Origin: CBDDEH01 sp965226865
Lineage (GTDB): Bacteria; Chloroflexota; Dehalococcoidia; Lucifugimonadales; JAGWBF01
Assembly (NCBI GenBank): GCA_965226865.1
Contig: CBDDEH010000004.1
Coordinates: 1,674,001-1,738,000, forward strand
DNA: 64,000 nt
Reading direction: 5' to 3'
Positions 43,632-53,546 of this stretch are shown one piece after another (within the stretch, counting starts at the first letter, position 1; each line of letters starts with the position of its first letter). Under the pieces are notes generated by a model. It saw nothing but the letters and a program-made list of their open reading frames with translations. It ran no database searches and had not been told where the DNA came from. Both the position numbers and the translations under genes were made by a program.

Positions 43632-46600
43632 TTATTGACTTTCCATCACACGAGATTCTTCCAACCGTACTGAGTCTTCCCCAAGAAGTGTCGTAAGTCG
43701 ATGATGCAGCTCCGTACAATAGCCGGTCGTTATCTTGGGCATCTCCAATGACACCCTCTTGGTTTTAGTGCTTACTTCGACGTTGACCCGATATGCTCCT
43801 GCATACTCCAGAAGGATTTGTATTGCATTCTTCAGAAGGTAGGCATCCTCCGTCGCATCCTCGGATTCAACCAGCTTTATACAAACGCCTCCAGGGGTTT
43901 CATGCCCATTGGTGGAGCCGTTGGTATAGGCCGTCTTCCCACCCGGTCCATTGGGTTTAGAGGTGTCCCTTTGATGCCCAACAGTTTGCTCGTGAACCTG
44001 GACGTGGTCGCAATGCACGGACACTTCATCTCCTCGAGCCTTCACCTTCCCCCACACCTTGAGAAGGTTGCCCTCATGCCATTGGTCCCGAGTCTTTTCC
44101 AGTGTGTCTGACCACGAGACGACTTCGATGTTCCCTCCCAGTAATGACAAGGTTGCTATAAGGTATGGCCGGTTATTTCGGGTCATTCGCTCTGAAAAAG
44201 ACACGACTTGGCCCAGAAGGCTGACTTTCTGACCCTCCATGTCGACATCGATCTGGTCCCTCGACGTCAAAGCGCCGTTGGAGTTGACCGAAGCAACGGA
44301 CTTAAGAGGATTGTGCGAAAGGGATACGCCCAACAGTTCCATTTCCCAGGCCACCTTCTCCTTGGGGGAAACGTCTGTGTTGTTAAGATGGATGCCGCCT
44401 CCATTACTAGCTTTTTGGTCGCTAGGCATCATGTCGAACATACTGGACTGGCCCGACTCTTTGCGTCTGGCCTCCCTCTGAGCGATGGCAAGGATCTGGT
44501 CAGCCGCCTCCAAGAGGCCGCCTCTTTTGCCCAATCCGTCGAAGGCGCCGACCTTTATTAGGCTCTCCAGCACCCGCCGGTTTAGTCCGCGCAAATCCAC
44601 ACGGCTGCATAAGTCCTCGATACTCTTGAAGAGTCCATTGGCGTCTCGCTCTTCTATCACCGGCCGTAAAGCGCCCTCACCCACGTTCTTGATCGCGGCG
44701 AGGCCGAATCTAAGCCCAAGCTTGCCTGAGGCGTCCTTGTCGATGGAGAAGAGAACCCCACTGCGGTTTATGTCGGGCGGAAGCACTGGTATTCCAATAC
44801 GGAAACATTCGTTGATTGAGCTTGCCATTTTTTCAGTGTTGTCAAATCGTGAGTTGAGCGCCGAGGCCATGTATTCATGAGGATAGTTGGCTTTGAAGTA
44901 GGCTGTCCAATAAGAGATCAGCGCATAGCTCACGCTGTGGGCCTTGTTGAACGCGTAGCCGGCGAAGGGCTCTATCAAGTTGAAGACTTCCTGCGCCAAC
45001 TCTTTGGTGAATCCCTTGCCCACGGCGCCTTCTATAAACCGCTCTCGCTCTTTGCGCATCAGCGCGGGGATCTTCTTCCCCATAGCCTTTCTGACAATGT
45101 CAGCTTGGCCCAGAGAGTATCCGGCGAAGGTCTGGAGGATGAATAGCACCTGGTCCTGGTAGACGATGACCCCATGTGTCTCCTCCAGGATCTCCTCAAG
45201 GCTATGGTGCGGGTATTTGATGGGGGCACGGCCGTGCTTGGCTTCGATGAAGGTGGTTATATGTTCCATCGGCCCGGGCCGGTACAGGGCGATCATCGCC
45301 GCGATGTCCCCCAGCGACGAGGGCTTCAGCTCCTTGACGTATCGCTGCATACCGGCGCTTTCAAGCTGGAAAATGTCGTTGGTTTCTCCCGACGACAAGG
45401 ACTCGAAGGTCTTCTGATCGTCTAGTGGCAGTTTGTGGAGGTCTATCTTGAGTCCCCGCCTCTGCTCGACCATCTTTATGGCCCTGTCCAGAATAGTCAG
45501 ATTGGTCAGACCCAAGAAATCCATTTTTAGGAGACCGAGTTTGGCCACGTGGTCCATGGCGTACTGGGTCATGGCCAGATCACTGTCCTCGTCTCCCCTG
45601 GTCGGCCTCTGGAGAGGTACGTACTCTGTGAGGGGTTCGCTGGCGATAACGACTCCGGCAGCATGGGTGCTAACGTGGTGGACTGTGCCTTCCAGTGCCT
45701 TCGCCGTGTCCACCAGGGTTTTTATTGCCTCATCCGACTCGTAAATAGAGCTTAGTTCCGTGCTGGCGGAGAGGGCGTCATTGAGTGTTCGTGCCTTGAA
45801 GGGCACCAGCCGGGCGACCCGGTCGACGTCCCCGTAGCTCATACCTAGAGTACGTCCCACGTCCCTCAGGGACGCCTTGGCGCCCAGCGTCCCGAAAGTA
45901 ATGATCTGGGCAACCTTGTCTTTCCCATACGTCTTTGTTACGTAGTCGAGAACTTCTTCCCGCCGGTCGTCCTGGAAGTCCATGTCGATGTCCGGCATCT
46001 CCCTGCGCTCCAGATTCAAAAAACGCTCGAAGACCAACGAATACTCGAGGGGGTCTACCTGGGTCACGTCCAAACAATAGAGCACCAGACTCGCCGCTGC
46101 GCTGCCCCTGACGCCGAACAGGATGTTGTTCTTGTGGACGAAAGAGGTGATGTCCCAGACCACGAGGAAATAGTTGGCGAACTGGGTCTGCTTGATTACC
46201 TCCAGTTCGTATGTGAGGCGGTCCTTGGCCTCCTGGGTAGACTTGCGGTATTTGGCGTTGAGCCCCTCCCAGCACAGCTTAGACAGATATTCGTCGGGTT
46301 CGAGTTTATCCGGAACCGGAAACCGGGGCAGGCGGAGCTCACCCGTAGCCAGTTTGACGTCGCACATCTCGGCGATCCGTTGAGTGTTATGGACAGCGAC
46401 CGGGTGTTCACTGAAAATCTCCTCCATCTCCTCGTTGCTCTTGAGATAGTAGGAGTCATCCTCCATCTTGAGACGTTTCTCGTCGTAGATAGTCGTATTC
46501 GTGTGGATGCATATCAGGACGTCCTGAAGCTCGGAGTCTTCTTTGTGGACATAGTGGCAATCATTGGTGGCTACAAGGGGAATATCCATCTCACCGCTGA

Positions 46601-47171
46601 AGTCTATTAAGGCTTTGTTGATAGCGGGAAGCTGCTCCACGTGAGCGTGTTGCTGCAGTTCCAGAAAGAAGGAGTCTTCTCCTAGTAGTTCCTTATACCA
46701 GGTGGCCGCCTCTTTGGCGTCTTGCATGCGGTTCTCAGTGATAAACCGCGGTATTTCCGCGGTTGGACAGCCGGAGAGGACTATGAGCCCATCGTGGTAT
46801 TGCTCTAGCAACTCCTTGTCGATTCTGGGTCGGTAATAGTACCCTTCCATATGGGCTTGGGTGATCAGCTTGATCAGGTTGTGATAGCCCTGATTGTTCT
46901 TCGCTAGGACTGTAAGGTGGTAGGGACTTCTGCTTGCGGCCCCTCTATCGTGGCGGCTCCCCTGGGCTACGTACACCTCGCATCCGATAATGGGCTTGAT
47001 CCCCGCCTCCAGGCACTCGGAGTAAAACTCGACGACGCCGTAGAGCGCTCCGTGGTCGGTTATCGCGAGAGATTCCATCCCGAGCTCTTTGGCGTGGGCC
47101 ACCAGCTTAGGAATGCGGCTGACACCGTCTAGAAGGCTATATTCCGTGTGTACGTGGAGATGGGTAAACAT
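43632..47171 (-). CDS. dnaE: DNA polymerase III subunit alpha
   Basis: The 1179-residue main replicative polymerase. The PHP domain (HLHVHTEYSLLDG at residue 4, LAITDHGALYG) is followed by the palm, with GVRGSAAASLV at 353-363 and the catalytic PDIDMDF at 393-399. KAFNKAHSVSYALISYWTAY appears here as GYAFNKAHSVSYALISYW. A helix-hairpin and an OB domain (VSLLGQVVSFSERMTRNNRP) come late. The arrangement is DnaE1-type. The PHP His/Asp residues look intact, so proofreading in cis is possible. It is the last gene of the polA-SDR-dnaE run on the minus strand. Confidence 0.97.
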   Translation of the reverse strand: MFTHLHVHTEYSLLDGVSRIPKLVAHAKELGMESLAITDHGALYGVVEFYSECLEAGIKPIIGCEVYVAQGSRHDRGAASRSPYHLTVLAKNNQGYHNLIKLITQAHMEGYYYRPRIDKELLEQYHDGLIVLSGCPTAEIPRFITENRMQDAKEAATWYKELLGEDSFFLELQQHAHVEQLPAINKALIDFSGEMDIPLVATNDCHYVHKEDSELQDVLICIHTNTTIYDEKRLKMEDDSYYLKSNEEMEEIFSEHPVAVHNTQRIAEMCDVKLATGELRLPRFPVPDKLEPDEYLSKLCWEGLNAKYRKSTQEAKDRLTYELEVIKQTQFANYFLVVWDITSFVHKNNILFGVRGSAAASLVLYCLDVTQVDPLEYSLVFERFLNLERREMPDIDMDFQDDRREEVLDYVTKTYGKDKVAQIITFGTLGAKASLRDVGRTLGMSYGDVDRVARLVPFKARTLNDALSASTELSSIYESDEAIKTLVDTAKALEGTVHHVSTHAAGVVIASEPLTEYVPLQRPTRGDEDSDLAMTQYAMDHVAKLGLLKMDFLGLTNLTILDRAIKMVEQRRGLKIDLHKLPLDDQKTFESLSSGETNDIFQLESAGMQRYVKELKPSSLGDIAAMIALYRPGPMEHITTFIEAKHGRAPIKYPHHSLEEILEETHGVIVYQDQVLFILQTFAGYSLGQADIVRKAMGKKIPALMRKERERFIEGAVGKGFTKELAQEVFNLIEPFAGYAFNKAHSVSYALISYWTAYFKANYPHEYMASALNSRFDNTEKMASSINECFRIGIPVLPPDINRSGVLFSIDKDASGKLGLRFGLAAIKNVGEGALRPVIEERDANGLFKSIEDLCSRVDLRGLNRRVLESLIKVGAFDGLGKRGGLLEAADQILAIAQREARRKESGQSSMFDMMPSDQKASNGGGIHLNNTDVSPKEKVAWEMELLGVSLSHNPLKSVASVNSNGALTSRDQIDVDMEGQKVSLLGQVVSFSERMTRNNRPYLIATLSLLGGNIEVVSWSDTLEKTRDQWHEGNLLKVWGKVKARGDEVSVHCDHVQVHEQTVGHQRDTSKPNGPGGKTAYTNGSTNGHETPGGVCIKLVESEDATEDAYLLKNAIQILLEYAGAYRVNVEVSTKTKRVSLEMPKITTGYCTELHHRLTTLLGEDSVRLEESRVMESQ

Positions 47172-47277
47172 GATGGGTGGAGGATAGGATACACCAGGCT
47201 AGATGTGGCCGGTCAAGGGAAAAACTGAGGAACTTTTTAACCGGTTTCCCTCCAGATGTTCCCTGCGGATTTCAGGC

Positions 47278-48051
47278 TTAGAACAGGGACTTGCTTTGGG
47301 CGCCGTCCACGTTGATACAGGCGCCCGCGATCAGGCTTGCCCGCTCCGATGCGAGAAACGCAACGATATCCCCTATGGGCTCGGGCCACCCGAATTTCCC
47401 GGAGGGAAGGTTATGGTCGATGAACTCCTTGACCACTTCCGGAGGCTGCTGTTTTGAGAACCGGTCCCAGCTCCCTCCTGGATGAATTGTCGACCCTGGA
47501 GCGACGCTATTGATGAGAACGTTATCTTTGACCAGCTCCCGCGCTGCATACTTGGTAGCTGCGATAAGCGCCGCTTTAGCCACCATGTAGTCAGGAGCTC
47601 CGCCATACTCCCTGCCCCATATGGACGCGATGTTAATTACGCGTCCCCACTTTCCTTCCTGCATGCCCGGCACCGCCAGCCACATCAATCTCAGGGCCCC
47701 GAACAGGTTGATCTGAAAAGTCTCTTGGAATTGCTCTTCCGTGGTGGCCATCATCGTTTCGCCCCGGCGGCCGCCCACGTTGTTGACCAGAATATCCACC
47801 GGCCCGAGCGCGTCTACGGTCACGTCGTATATCGTTTTGGCGGACTCGCGCTGTGATACATCGGCCACAATGCCAACTGACGAAACGCCCACAGCCTTTA
47901 TTTCCTCCACAGCTTTGTTAAGGGCTTCCTCAGTCCTGGCACATATGGCAACGTTTACTCCTTCACGAGCCAGCGCTAGGGCGGAATACTTGCCCAGCCC
48001 TTTGCTTCCGCCGGTCACTATCGCTACCTTCCCTTTTATCCCCAGGTCCAT
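47278..48051 (-). CDS. Short-chain dehydrogenase/reductase
   Basis: A 257-residue classical SDR. The cofactor motif is IVTGGSKGLGKYSALALARE (TGxxxGxG), the structural motif is ILVNNVGGRRGETM, and the catalytic Ser/Tyr/Lys are in NIASIWGREYGGAPDYMVAK. FLASERASLIAGACINVDGA is the usual end. It resembles the FabG-like 3-oxoacyl reductase branch; the substrate is not known. It lies 8 bases after polA and 106 bases before dnaE on the same strand, an odd place for a metabolic dehydrogenase. Confidence 0.93.
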   Translation of the reverse strand: MDLGIKGKVAIVTGGSKGLGKYSALALAREGVNVAICARTEEALNKAVEEIKAVGVSSVGIVADVSQRESAKTIYDVTVDALGPVDILVNNVGGRRGETMMATTEEQFQETFQINLFGALRLMWLAVPGMQEGKWGRVINIASIWGREYGGAPDYMVAKAALIAATKYAARELVKDNVLINSVAPGSTIHPGGSWDRFSKQQPPEVVKEFIDHNLPSGKFGWPEPIGDIVAFLASERASLIAGACINVDGAQSKSLF

Positions 48052-48059
48052 GTTTTTAC

Positions 48060-50837
48060 CTACTCCAAATCGCCCCAGGAGGCGCCCATTTTTATGTCGA
48101 CGTTGAGTGGCACGTCGAGGTGCAGCACGGCAGGCATTTCGTCAGTAATTATCCCCTGAAGAGATTCGATTTCCTGATTGGGCAATTCGAACAAAAGCTC
48201 ATCATGTACTTGTAAGAGCATCTTTGACTGCAGTCCTTGCTCCTCCATCCGCTGGTGCACTCGTATCATGGCCAGCTTTATTATGTCGGCCGCCGTTCCC
48301 TGGATTGGCATGTTAATCGCTATCCGTTCCGCTGCCTGCCTCACGTGCATGTTGCTAGCTTCGATATCCGGTATGTACCTGCGGCGACCAAGCAACGTCG
48401 AGACGTAGCCTAGGTCCCGGGCTTGCTTCTTTGTCGATTCGACATAGTCCCTGATGCCTGGGTAGCTGGCGAAGTAGGAGTCGATGAACTTCTGTCCCTG
48501 GTCAGGACTGAACTCGGTCTGTTGCGCAATGCCGTATGCGGACAGGCCGTAGATGACTCCGAAGTTAAGAACCTTCGCTATGCGCCGCATGTCCGAGGTA
48601 ACCTTGTCTATCGGCACCTCGTACATCAATGCTCCAGTCGTGGTGTGGATATCTTCGTCCTTTCCGAAGGCATCCACCAAAGCCTGGTCCTTGCAGATGT
48701 GGGCAAGGACTCGGAGCTCAATTTGAGAATAGTCAGCAGACATCAGGATCCAGTCAGGTGAATTTTCGGCCACGAACGCCCTCCTCACCTGCCTTCCCAG
48801 TTCTGTGCGAATGGGAATGTTCTGGAGGTTTGGGTCGCTGCTGGAGACCCTCCCCGTGGCGGACCCGGTCTGGTTATAGCTAGTATGAATTCTGCCCGTA
48901 CGAGGGTTGATCAATTCGGGCAGGCTATCTAAATAGGTTGACTTCAGCTTCGACAATTGGCGGTAGTCAAGAATTTTGCTAACGACCGGATGATGGTCCT
49001 TGAGGAATTCCAGGGAGTTAGCGTCGGTGGAGTACCCGTTCTTGGTTCGCTTGGTCTTTGGTAGCTGTAATTCATTGAAAAGGAGGTCGCTCAGTTGCTG
49101 CGGCGAGTTGATGTTGACCGTGTGGCCTACGGAGTTATAAATCTCTAGTACCAGCTCGGTCAACTGGTCATTTAGGTTGCGGGACATCTCATGGAGCATT
49201 CCAGCGTCCAGAGCGATGCCATGGCGTTGCATAGTTACCAGGATAGGCAAGAGGGGTATCTCCACCTGGCTCAAGATGTGCCGGAGTTCTTGTTTGTGGA
49301 GCTCGTCTTCGAATTTCGCCCATAGCTGACCGGTGTAGTCGGCGTCGGCACAGGCGTAGTAGGTAACATCCTGGATCGAGACCTGATCCATGGTCTTCTG
49401 CTTGCGTCCGGTGCCCAGCAGCTCCGATATGGGCGTCATCTCGACGCCCATGACGTCCAGAGCAAGGTTCTTGAGTCCCAATGCCTTCTTGCCCAGAACG
49501 TGGGCGGCAATCATCGTATCGAAGTCCACGTTCCTTGGAACGAAGTCATAGTTACCCAACACAGTGAGGTCGTAGTTGGCGTTGTGAGCGCACTTGGCGA
49601 CACCGGGGTCTTCCATCACAGGCTTTATCTTTGCCAGAACCTGCTCGACAGGTACCTGCTCGCCTTCACGATGGCCTACAGGCACGTACCAGGCTTTACC
49701 TGGAGCCGTTGCGAAACTTAAACCGACCAGATCGGCTCGCATTGGGTCTGTGTTCGTGGTCTCGGTATCGAAGGCGAATTGCCCGGCATTAGAGAGCTCC
49801 TCCAGCATCGCCTCCAGCTTGTCTTCGCGGTCAACCAACCGGTAGTCTTCGGAGCCGGACCGGGCCTTGGCCGGGGCTGGAGAAATCCCTTCTGCGGTTT
49901 GCTGCGTTCCAACGGAGGGGTCAGGCACCCTGGGTACGACTGTATTGAATTCAAGCTCCCTGAGAAGGTCCACTACATCCTGCCTGCGGAAGTTCCAGAA
50001 TTGGAAGTTCTCAACGTCCAACTCGATGGGCACATCCCTTCTGATCGTAGTAAGCTCCTTGCCCTGAAGTGCCTGCTCTTTGTGTGCGATAAGGGCTTCC
50101 TTGACCCGTTCAGGAGAGACCTTATCTATATTTTCGTAGAGCCCTTCCAGACTGCCGAATTCGAGGATAAGTTTTATCGCTGTTTTGTCGCCGATACCTG
50201 GTACGCCCGGTATGTTGTCGGAGGGGTCTCCCTTTAACGCCTTGATGTCTGGCTGCTGCACGGGGGTCAATCCTCCGTACCTGGCCAGTATCTCGTTCTC
50301 GTTGTATGTCTTTTTGTCCTGGAATCCACGATATAGGGATACGCGGACAAGGGGTGAAACGAGTTGAAAAGTGTCGGTATCACCCGTTAGTATCACGGTC
50401 TCCAGTTCCTGGCCCTCCGCGTTCCGACAGATAGTCCCGATGATGTCATCCGCCTCGTAGCCTTCCCGCTCGAATATGGGTACGTTGAAAGCTCTCATCA
50501 ACTGCTTGACCCGCTCAAATTGGGAACGCAGCTCCGGAGGAGACGGGGGGCGCTGAGCCTTGTATTCGGGGAACTGGACATGGCGGAACGTCGGAGCGGG
50601 CAGATCGAAGGCGATTGCACAGTGAGAAGGGTTCCAGTCCTGGATCGCCCTCAGGAATGTATTGGTGAACCCGAAAACCGCGGTGATGTCCTCTCCAGTG
50701 GTACCGACTGATAGGTGCTGCTGTACGCTGATGGCGTGCCATGACCTGTGCACCATGGCGTGGCCGTCTATTACCATCAACAACGGCTTCTCTCGGGCGA
50801 ACAGCATAGGGATTGTTTCGTCTTTGACGCTGGTCAT
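48060..50837 (-). CDS. polA: DNA polymerase I
   Basis: About 925 residues from ATG 50837 (MTSVKDETIPMLFAREKPLL), which has GGAG nine bases upstream. The 5'-3' nuclease has VIDGHAMVHRSW, YEADDIIGTICR and the helix-hairpin GVPGIGDKTAIKLI. The 3'-5' exonuclease keeps FAFDTETTNTD, AHNANYDLTVL and YYACADADYT, so proofreading looks active. The polymerase has ADYSQIELRVLAH (motif A), RRIAKVLNFGVIYGLSAYG (motif B) and QVHDELLFE (motif C). It fills gaps and removes primers. A TATAAT sits at 50873-50878 on the minus strand, without a clear -35. Confidence 0.97.
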   Translation of the reverse strand: MTSVKDETIPMLFAREKPLLMVIDGHAMVHRSWHAISVQQHLSVGTTGEDITAVFGFTNTFLRAIQDWNPSHCAIAFDLPAPTFRHVQFPEYKAQRPPSPPELRSQFERVKQLMRAFNVPIFEREGYEADDIIGTICRNAEGQELETVILTGDTDTFQLVSPLVRVSLYRGFQDKKTYNENEILARYGGLTPVQQPDIKALKGDPSDNIPGVPGIGDKTAIKLILEFGSLEGLYENIDKVSPERVKEALIAHKEQALQGKELTTIRRDVPIELDVENFQFWNFRRQDVVDLLRELEFNTVVPRVPDPSVGTQQTAEGISPAPAKARSGSEDYRLVDREDKLEAMLEELSNAGQFAFDTETTNTDPMRADLVGLSFATAPGKAWYVPVGHREGEQVPVEQVLAKIKPVMEDPGVAKCAHNANYDLTVLGNYDFVPRNVDFDTMIAAHVLGKKALGLKNLALDVMGVEMTPISELLGTGRKQKTMDQVSIQDVTYYACADADYTGQLWAKFEDELHKQELRHILSQVEIPLLPILVTMQRHGIALDAGMLHEMSRNLNDQLTELVLEIYNSVGHTVNINSPQQLSDLLFNELQLPKTKRTKNGYSTDANSLEFLKDHHPVVSKILDYRQLSKLKSTYLDSLPELINPRTGRIHTSYNQTGSATGRVSSSDPNLQNIPIRTELGRQVRRAFVAENSPDWILMSADYSQIELRVLAHICKDQALVDAFGKDEDIHTTTGALMYEVPIDKVTSDMRRIAKVLNFGVIYGLSAYGIAQQTEFSPDQGQKFIDSYFASYPGIRDYVESTKKQARDLGYVSTLLGRRRYIPDIEASNMHVRQAAERIAINMPIQGTAADIIKLAMIRVHQRMEEQGLQSKMLLQVHDELLFELPNQEIESLQGIITDEMPAVLHLDVPLNVDIKMGASWGDLE

Positions 50838-50940
50838 TGTATGCAACTCCAAGGGGCTGCAGGGCCAACTGCATTATACAATGGTAGCCGACGGGAGGCT
50901 GACGCCTCATGGCGAGCCCGACTAATCCTGAGCTCAGATA

Positions 50941-52353
50941 TTAAGAAGTATGGCTAGACGGTTCAGCGGGAGCCAATGAACCCAACAAGTCTTCAACCCT
51001 TGGTAGCTGGTCCAGGTTCCTCACCATTTCGATTGATGGGGCTACATCGACGCCCTTTTCCGCAAGACCTGAATAGTCGAAGCACTCGCGATACTTCTCC
51101 ACTATCTCTTCCCATCCCATGGACTTGTTTGGGTATCCTCTACGCTTTTCGGAGATGACCCTGCCGTCCTTCAGCTCGATGGTGACCTCGGTTATCCCAA
51201 GCAGTGGGTATTGTATCTGGTCACGTTCTCGCTCGATCTCCGCGTCAACATTTATTTCGATCCGTTCGAGCATCGCTGCGACGTCCGGTCTCCGAACCCG
51301 CTCGGTGGTGTACTGACGGAGTTGCGCCTGGCGTTCGAGAATACTGATGGCGACGTTATACCAGAGGCTGTAGCGAGCCTGGTACCCGTCCGCGGGATGG
51401 GGACCTTGTTGGGTGACCATTACATATGGCGAAATGGAGACCTGTACCCTCTCCACGTCTTCTGGCTTTATGTCGTGTTTTGTGACTAGGTCCAGTGTGA
51501 GGTCGGTCGGCAAACATGCCGCCGATGGCCCGGGGTGATGTTTGGATTGGGTGTGAACCAGCTCCCAGGATTCTCCCAGCCCTTCGACCATCACTTCCAG
51601 ATCGTAATTTCCATCTCGATTGAACGTCTCGCAAAACCCGAAGTGGTCGAAGGCCGTTCCCGGCTCAGAATCCAACACGTCCAACGGCGCGTTGTATCCG
51701 CGAGATGCTAACAGTGCAGCCACGATCCCGTTTCTAGAGGCGTTGCCCGCAACGTAAGGCTTTGTCATCGTACCGTAATGCTTGATGATTCCGCTCGCCG
51801 AGCCCCCCGCTATGCCCAAGGCTGTTCTAGTCTGGTCCAGGTCCAGTCCGAGGATTTTGGCGCCGCTCACTGCGGCCCCAAAACAGTTAATGGTTCCCTG
51901 GGGCGCCCAGCCCAGGAAGAAGTGGGGCTTCATCCCCTTGCCAATGCGGGCCACAACTTCATAGCCTAGGATGTAAGCCAGGAGGACGTCCGCGCCCCTG
52001 TGTTCCAGAGCCTCAGCCAATGCCAACGATGCCGGGAATACTGTCGTGCTGATGTGGTTAAGGGAGGCGTCAGGGATGTCGTCGTAATCCAGGGCGTGGG
52101 CTGCCACTCCGTTGACGAAAGCAGCGTTCAGACGTGAGGTTTGAACGTTATGGCCGACGATATTGCACTCCGGGTTTCCGCCGCTTTCCTCGCATATCGC
52201 CAGGGTCATCTTTGTACAGTCATCTACGGAACCACCGACCATTACGCCGAGGGTATCCAGGATGCGCAGTTTGCCTGCCTGGATCACCTCAGCCGGAATA
52301 TCTTCTAGGGTTGTTTCAACCGCAAAGCGGGCTAAGGTCTCAGTGACTCCCAT
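50941..52353 (-). CDS. MmgE/PrpD family protein
   Basis: 470 residues with the family layout: ETTLEDIPAEVIQAGKLRIL near the start, FVNGVAAHALDYDDIPDASL and NCFGAAVSGAKILGLDLDQT. The second domain follows (TQSKHHPGPSAACLPTDLTL) and VTIELKDGRVISEKRRGYPN closes the protein. Members include 2-methylcitrate dehydratase, but most are uncharacterised dehydratases or isomerases, and nothing here points to the methylcitrate cycle. It is placed between polA and a coaD-rsmD cluster and seems monocistronic. Confidence 0.9.
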   Translation of the reverse strand: MGVTETLARFAVETTLEDIPAEVIQAGKLRILDTLGVMVGGSVDDCTKMTLAICEESGGNPECNIVGHNVQTSRLNAAFVNGVAAHALDYDDIPDASLNHISTTVFPASLALAEALEHRGADVLLAYILGYEVVARIGKGMKPHFFLGWAPQGTINCFGAAVSGAKILGLDLDQTRTALGIAGGSASGIIKHYGTMTKPYVAGNASRNGIVAALLASRGYNAPLDVLDSEPGTAFDHFGFCETFNRDGNYDLEVMVEGLGESWELVHTQSKHHPGPSAACLPTDLTLDLVTKHDIKPEDVERVQVSISPYVMVTQQGPHPADGYQARYSLWYNVAISILERQAQLRQYTTERVRRPDVAAMLERIEINVDAEIERERDQIQYPLLGITEVTIELKDGRVISEKRRGYPNKSMGWEEIVEKYRECFDYSGLAEKGVDVAPSIEMVRNLDQLPRVEDLLGSLAPAEPSSHTS

Positions 52354-52458
52354 AGGCTCTCCAGTCTAGCATCTTCTTACAATGCTGGCCGGTCGGAATG
52401 GCTGCATTATACACACGGCCAACGGGGTTGAAAAGCTAGCTCCGCGGGCGCGGCGAAA

Positions 52459-52510
52459 CCATAGAACCCAAGGCGCACCGGATCCCTCCCGGCAGCATTG
52501 GGTTCTATGG
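52459..52510. terminator. 13-bp hairpin with long loop
   Basis: CCATAGAACCCAA and TTGGGTTCTATGG flank a 26-base loop. It sits between the MmgE/PrpD start and the end of the coiled-coil gene on the minus strand, and may end the rsmD-coaD-coiled-coil transcript. Confidence 0.5.
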
Positions 52511-52548
52511 CAGATTCGAGCGGAATCCCTTGTTGGTGAGAGAGCGGC

Positions 52549-53034
52549 CTAGACCTGGACGGTAGCCCCCACGGTGTCCAATCCCTTTCTGACGGTGGAA
52601 AGGACCGTTGTCAGTTCTCGCTCCAGGCTGCGGAGGGACTGAACTATATAGGCGTCGGTTTCGGCTCTATTGTTCCGAGACTCCGCGTCTGCCTGCTGGA
52701 TCATGCGGTCAGCCCTGCGCTCAGACTCGCTGATCAGCTCGTCTGCCTTATCCTGGGCGACGATTGCGAGATCGTGTTGGTCGAGCTTGGCCTTGAACTC
52801 TTCTTCGGCCTCGCCTCTTATCCGCCTTGCCTCGATTTGGGCCTGACTCACCAAGGAGTCCTTATTCTGGAGCACCTCCTGAGCAGCCCTAATGTCCTGC
52901 GGTATCGACAGGCGGAGCTGCTCTACTAGCTCCATTACCTTTTCCACGTCAACTAGCCTAGAGCTTGTCCCAGGCAGCTTGCGGCTCGTATTTACCAGGG
53001 CATCGAGTTTGTCTATTACGTTGGTGGTATCCAT
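52549..53034 (-). CDS. Coiled-coil protein, ATP synthase b-subunit-like
   Basis: A 161-residue, almost wholly α-helical protein. VIDKLDALVNTSRKLPGTSS and LVDVEKVMELVEQLRLSIPQ form the head. Residues ~55-140 are a charged, heptad-like coil (SQIEARRIRGEAEEEFKAKL-type; AQIEARRIRGEAEEEFK, ADELISESERRADRMIQQAD). It has no membrane segment. Similar proteins are sometimes labelled DivIVA-like or F0 subunit b-like, but the true role is unknown. ATG 53034 follows GGGGGATGTG. It is directly downstream of coaD (23-base gap). Confidence 0.7.
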   Translation of the reverse strand: MDTTNVIDKLDALVNTSRKLPGTSSRLVDVEKVMELVEQLRLSIPQDIRAAQEVLQNKDSLVSQAQIEARRIRGEAEEEFKAKLDQHDLAIVAQDKADELISESERRADRMIQQADAESRNNRAETDAYIVQSLRSLERELTTVLSTVRKGLDTVGATVQV

Positions 53035-53057
53035 CACATCCCCCTTTCACTTCGTTT

Positions 53058-53546
53058 CTATTTTTGGGAAGCCAACCGATCCTTGAGGGCCTTCACAACG
53101 TGTTGTGGGACCAGACCGGTTATGTCTCCTCCTAGCCCTGCCACCTCTTTTATGAGCGTTGAACTCACGTATTGGAAGTTGAGATCTGCTATGAAGTAAA
53201 CGATCTCAATATCTGAAGCCAGCTTCTTGTTCATATAGTTCATCTCGAACTCATACTCAAAGTCCGACCCGCTTCGTAACCCTCTGACCATGACTCCGGC
53301 GCCGACTTCCGCGGCACACTCTACAGCCAGGCCGGTGAAGTTGGTCACCTCCACGTTTGACAGGTGTTGAATCGAACGACGGAACAGGTCTACCCTCTCC
53401 TCCGTATCGAACATCAACTCCTTTGCCGGTGCCCCATAGACTCCAACCACGACATTGTCGAAGATGGCTGAGGCGCGAGACACTATGTCCACGTGACCCA
53501 GAGACACCGGATCGAAGGAACCTGGATACAACACTTTAGCCGTCAT
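53058..53546 (-). CDS. coaD: Phosphopantetheine adenylyltransferase
   Basis: 162 residues. It catalyses the fourth step of CoA synthesis, adenylating 4'-phosphopantetheine. YPGSFDPVSLGHVDIVSRAS includes the GxxxPxxxGH nucleotidyl motif. VMVRGLRSGSDFEYEFEMNY, then STLIKEVAGLGGDITGLVPQ, are the standard R/G and S-T-x-I-x-E segments. The start overlaps the rsmD stop by four bases, a widespread rsmD-coaD coupling. Confidence 0.96.
   Translation of the reverse strand: MTAKVLYPGSFDPVSLGHVDIVSRASAIFDNVVVGVYGAPAKELMFDTEERVDLFRRSIQHLSNVEVTNFTGLAVECAAEVGAGVMVRGLRSGSDFEYEFEMNYMNKKLASDIEIVYFIADLNFQYVSSTLIKEVAGLGGDITGLVPQHVVKALKDRLASQK

Noticed and set aside
50941..52353. 2-methylcitrate dehydratase (prpD) call
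   Set aside because: No methylcitrate synthase or lyase nearby, and the family is mostly of unknown substrate.
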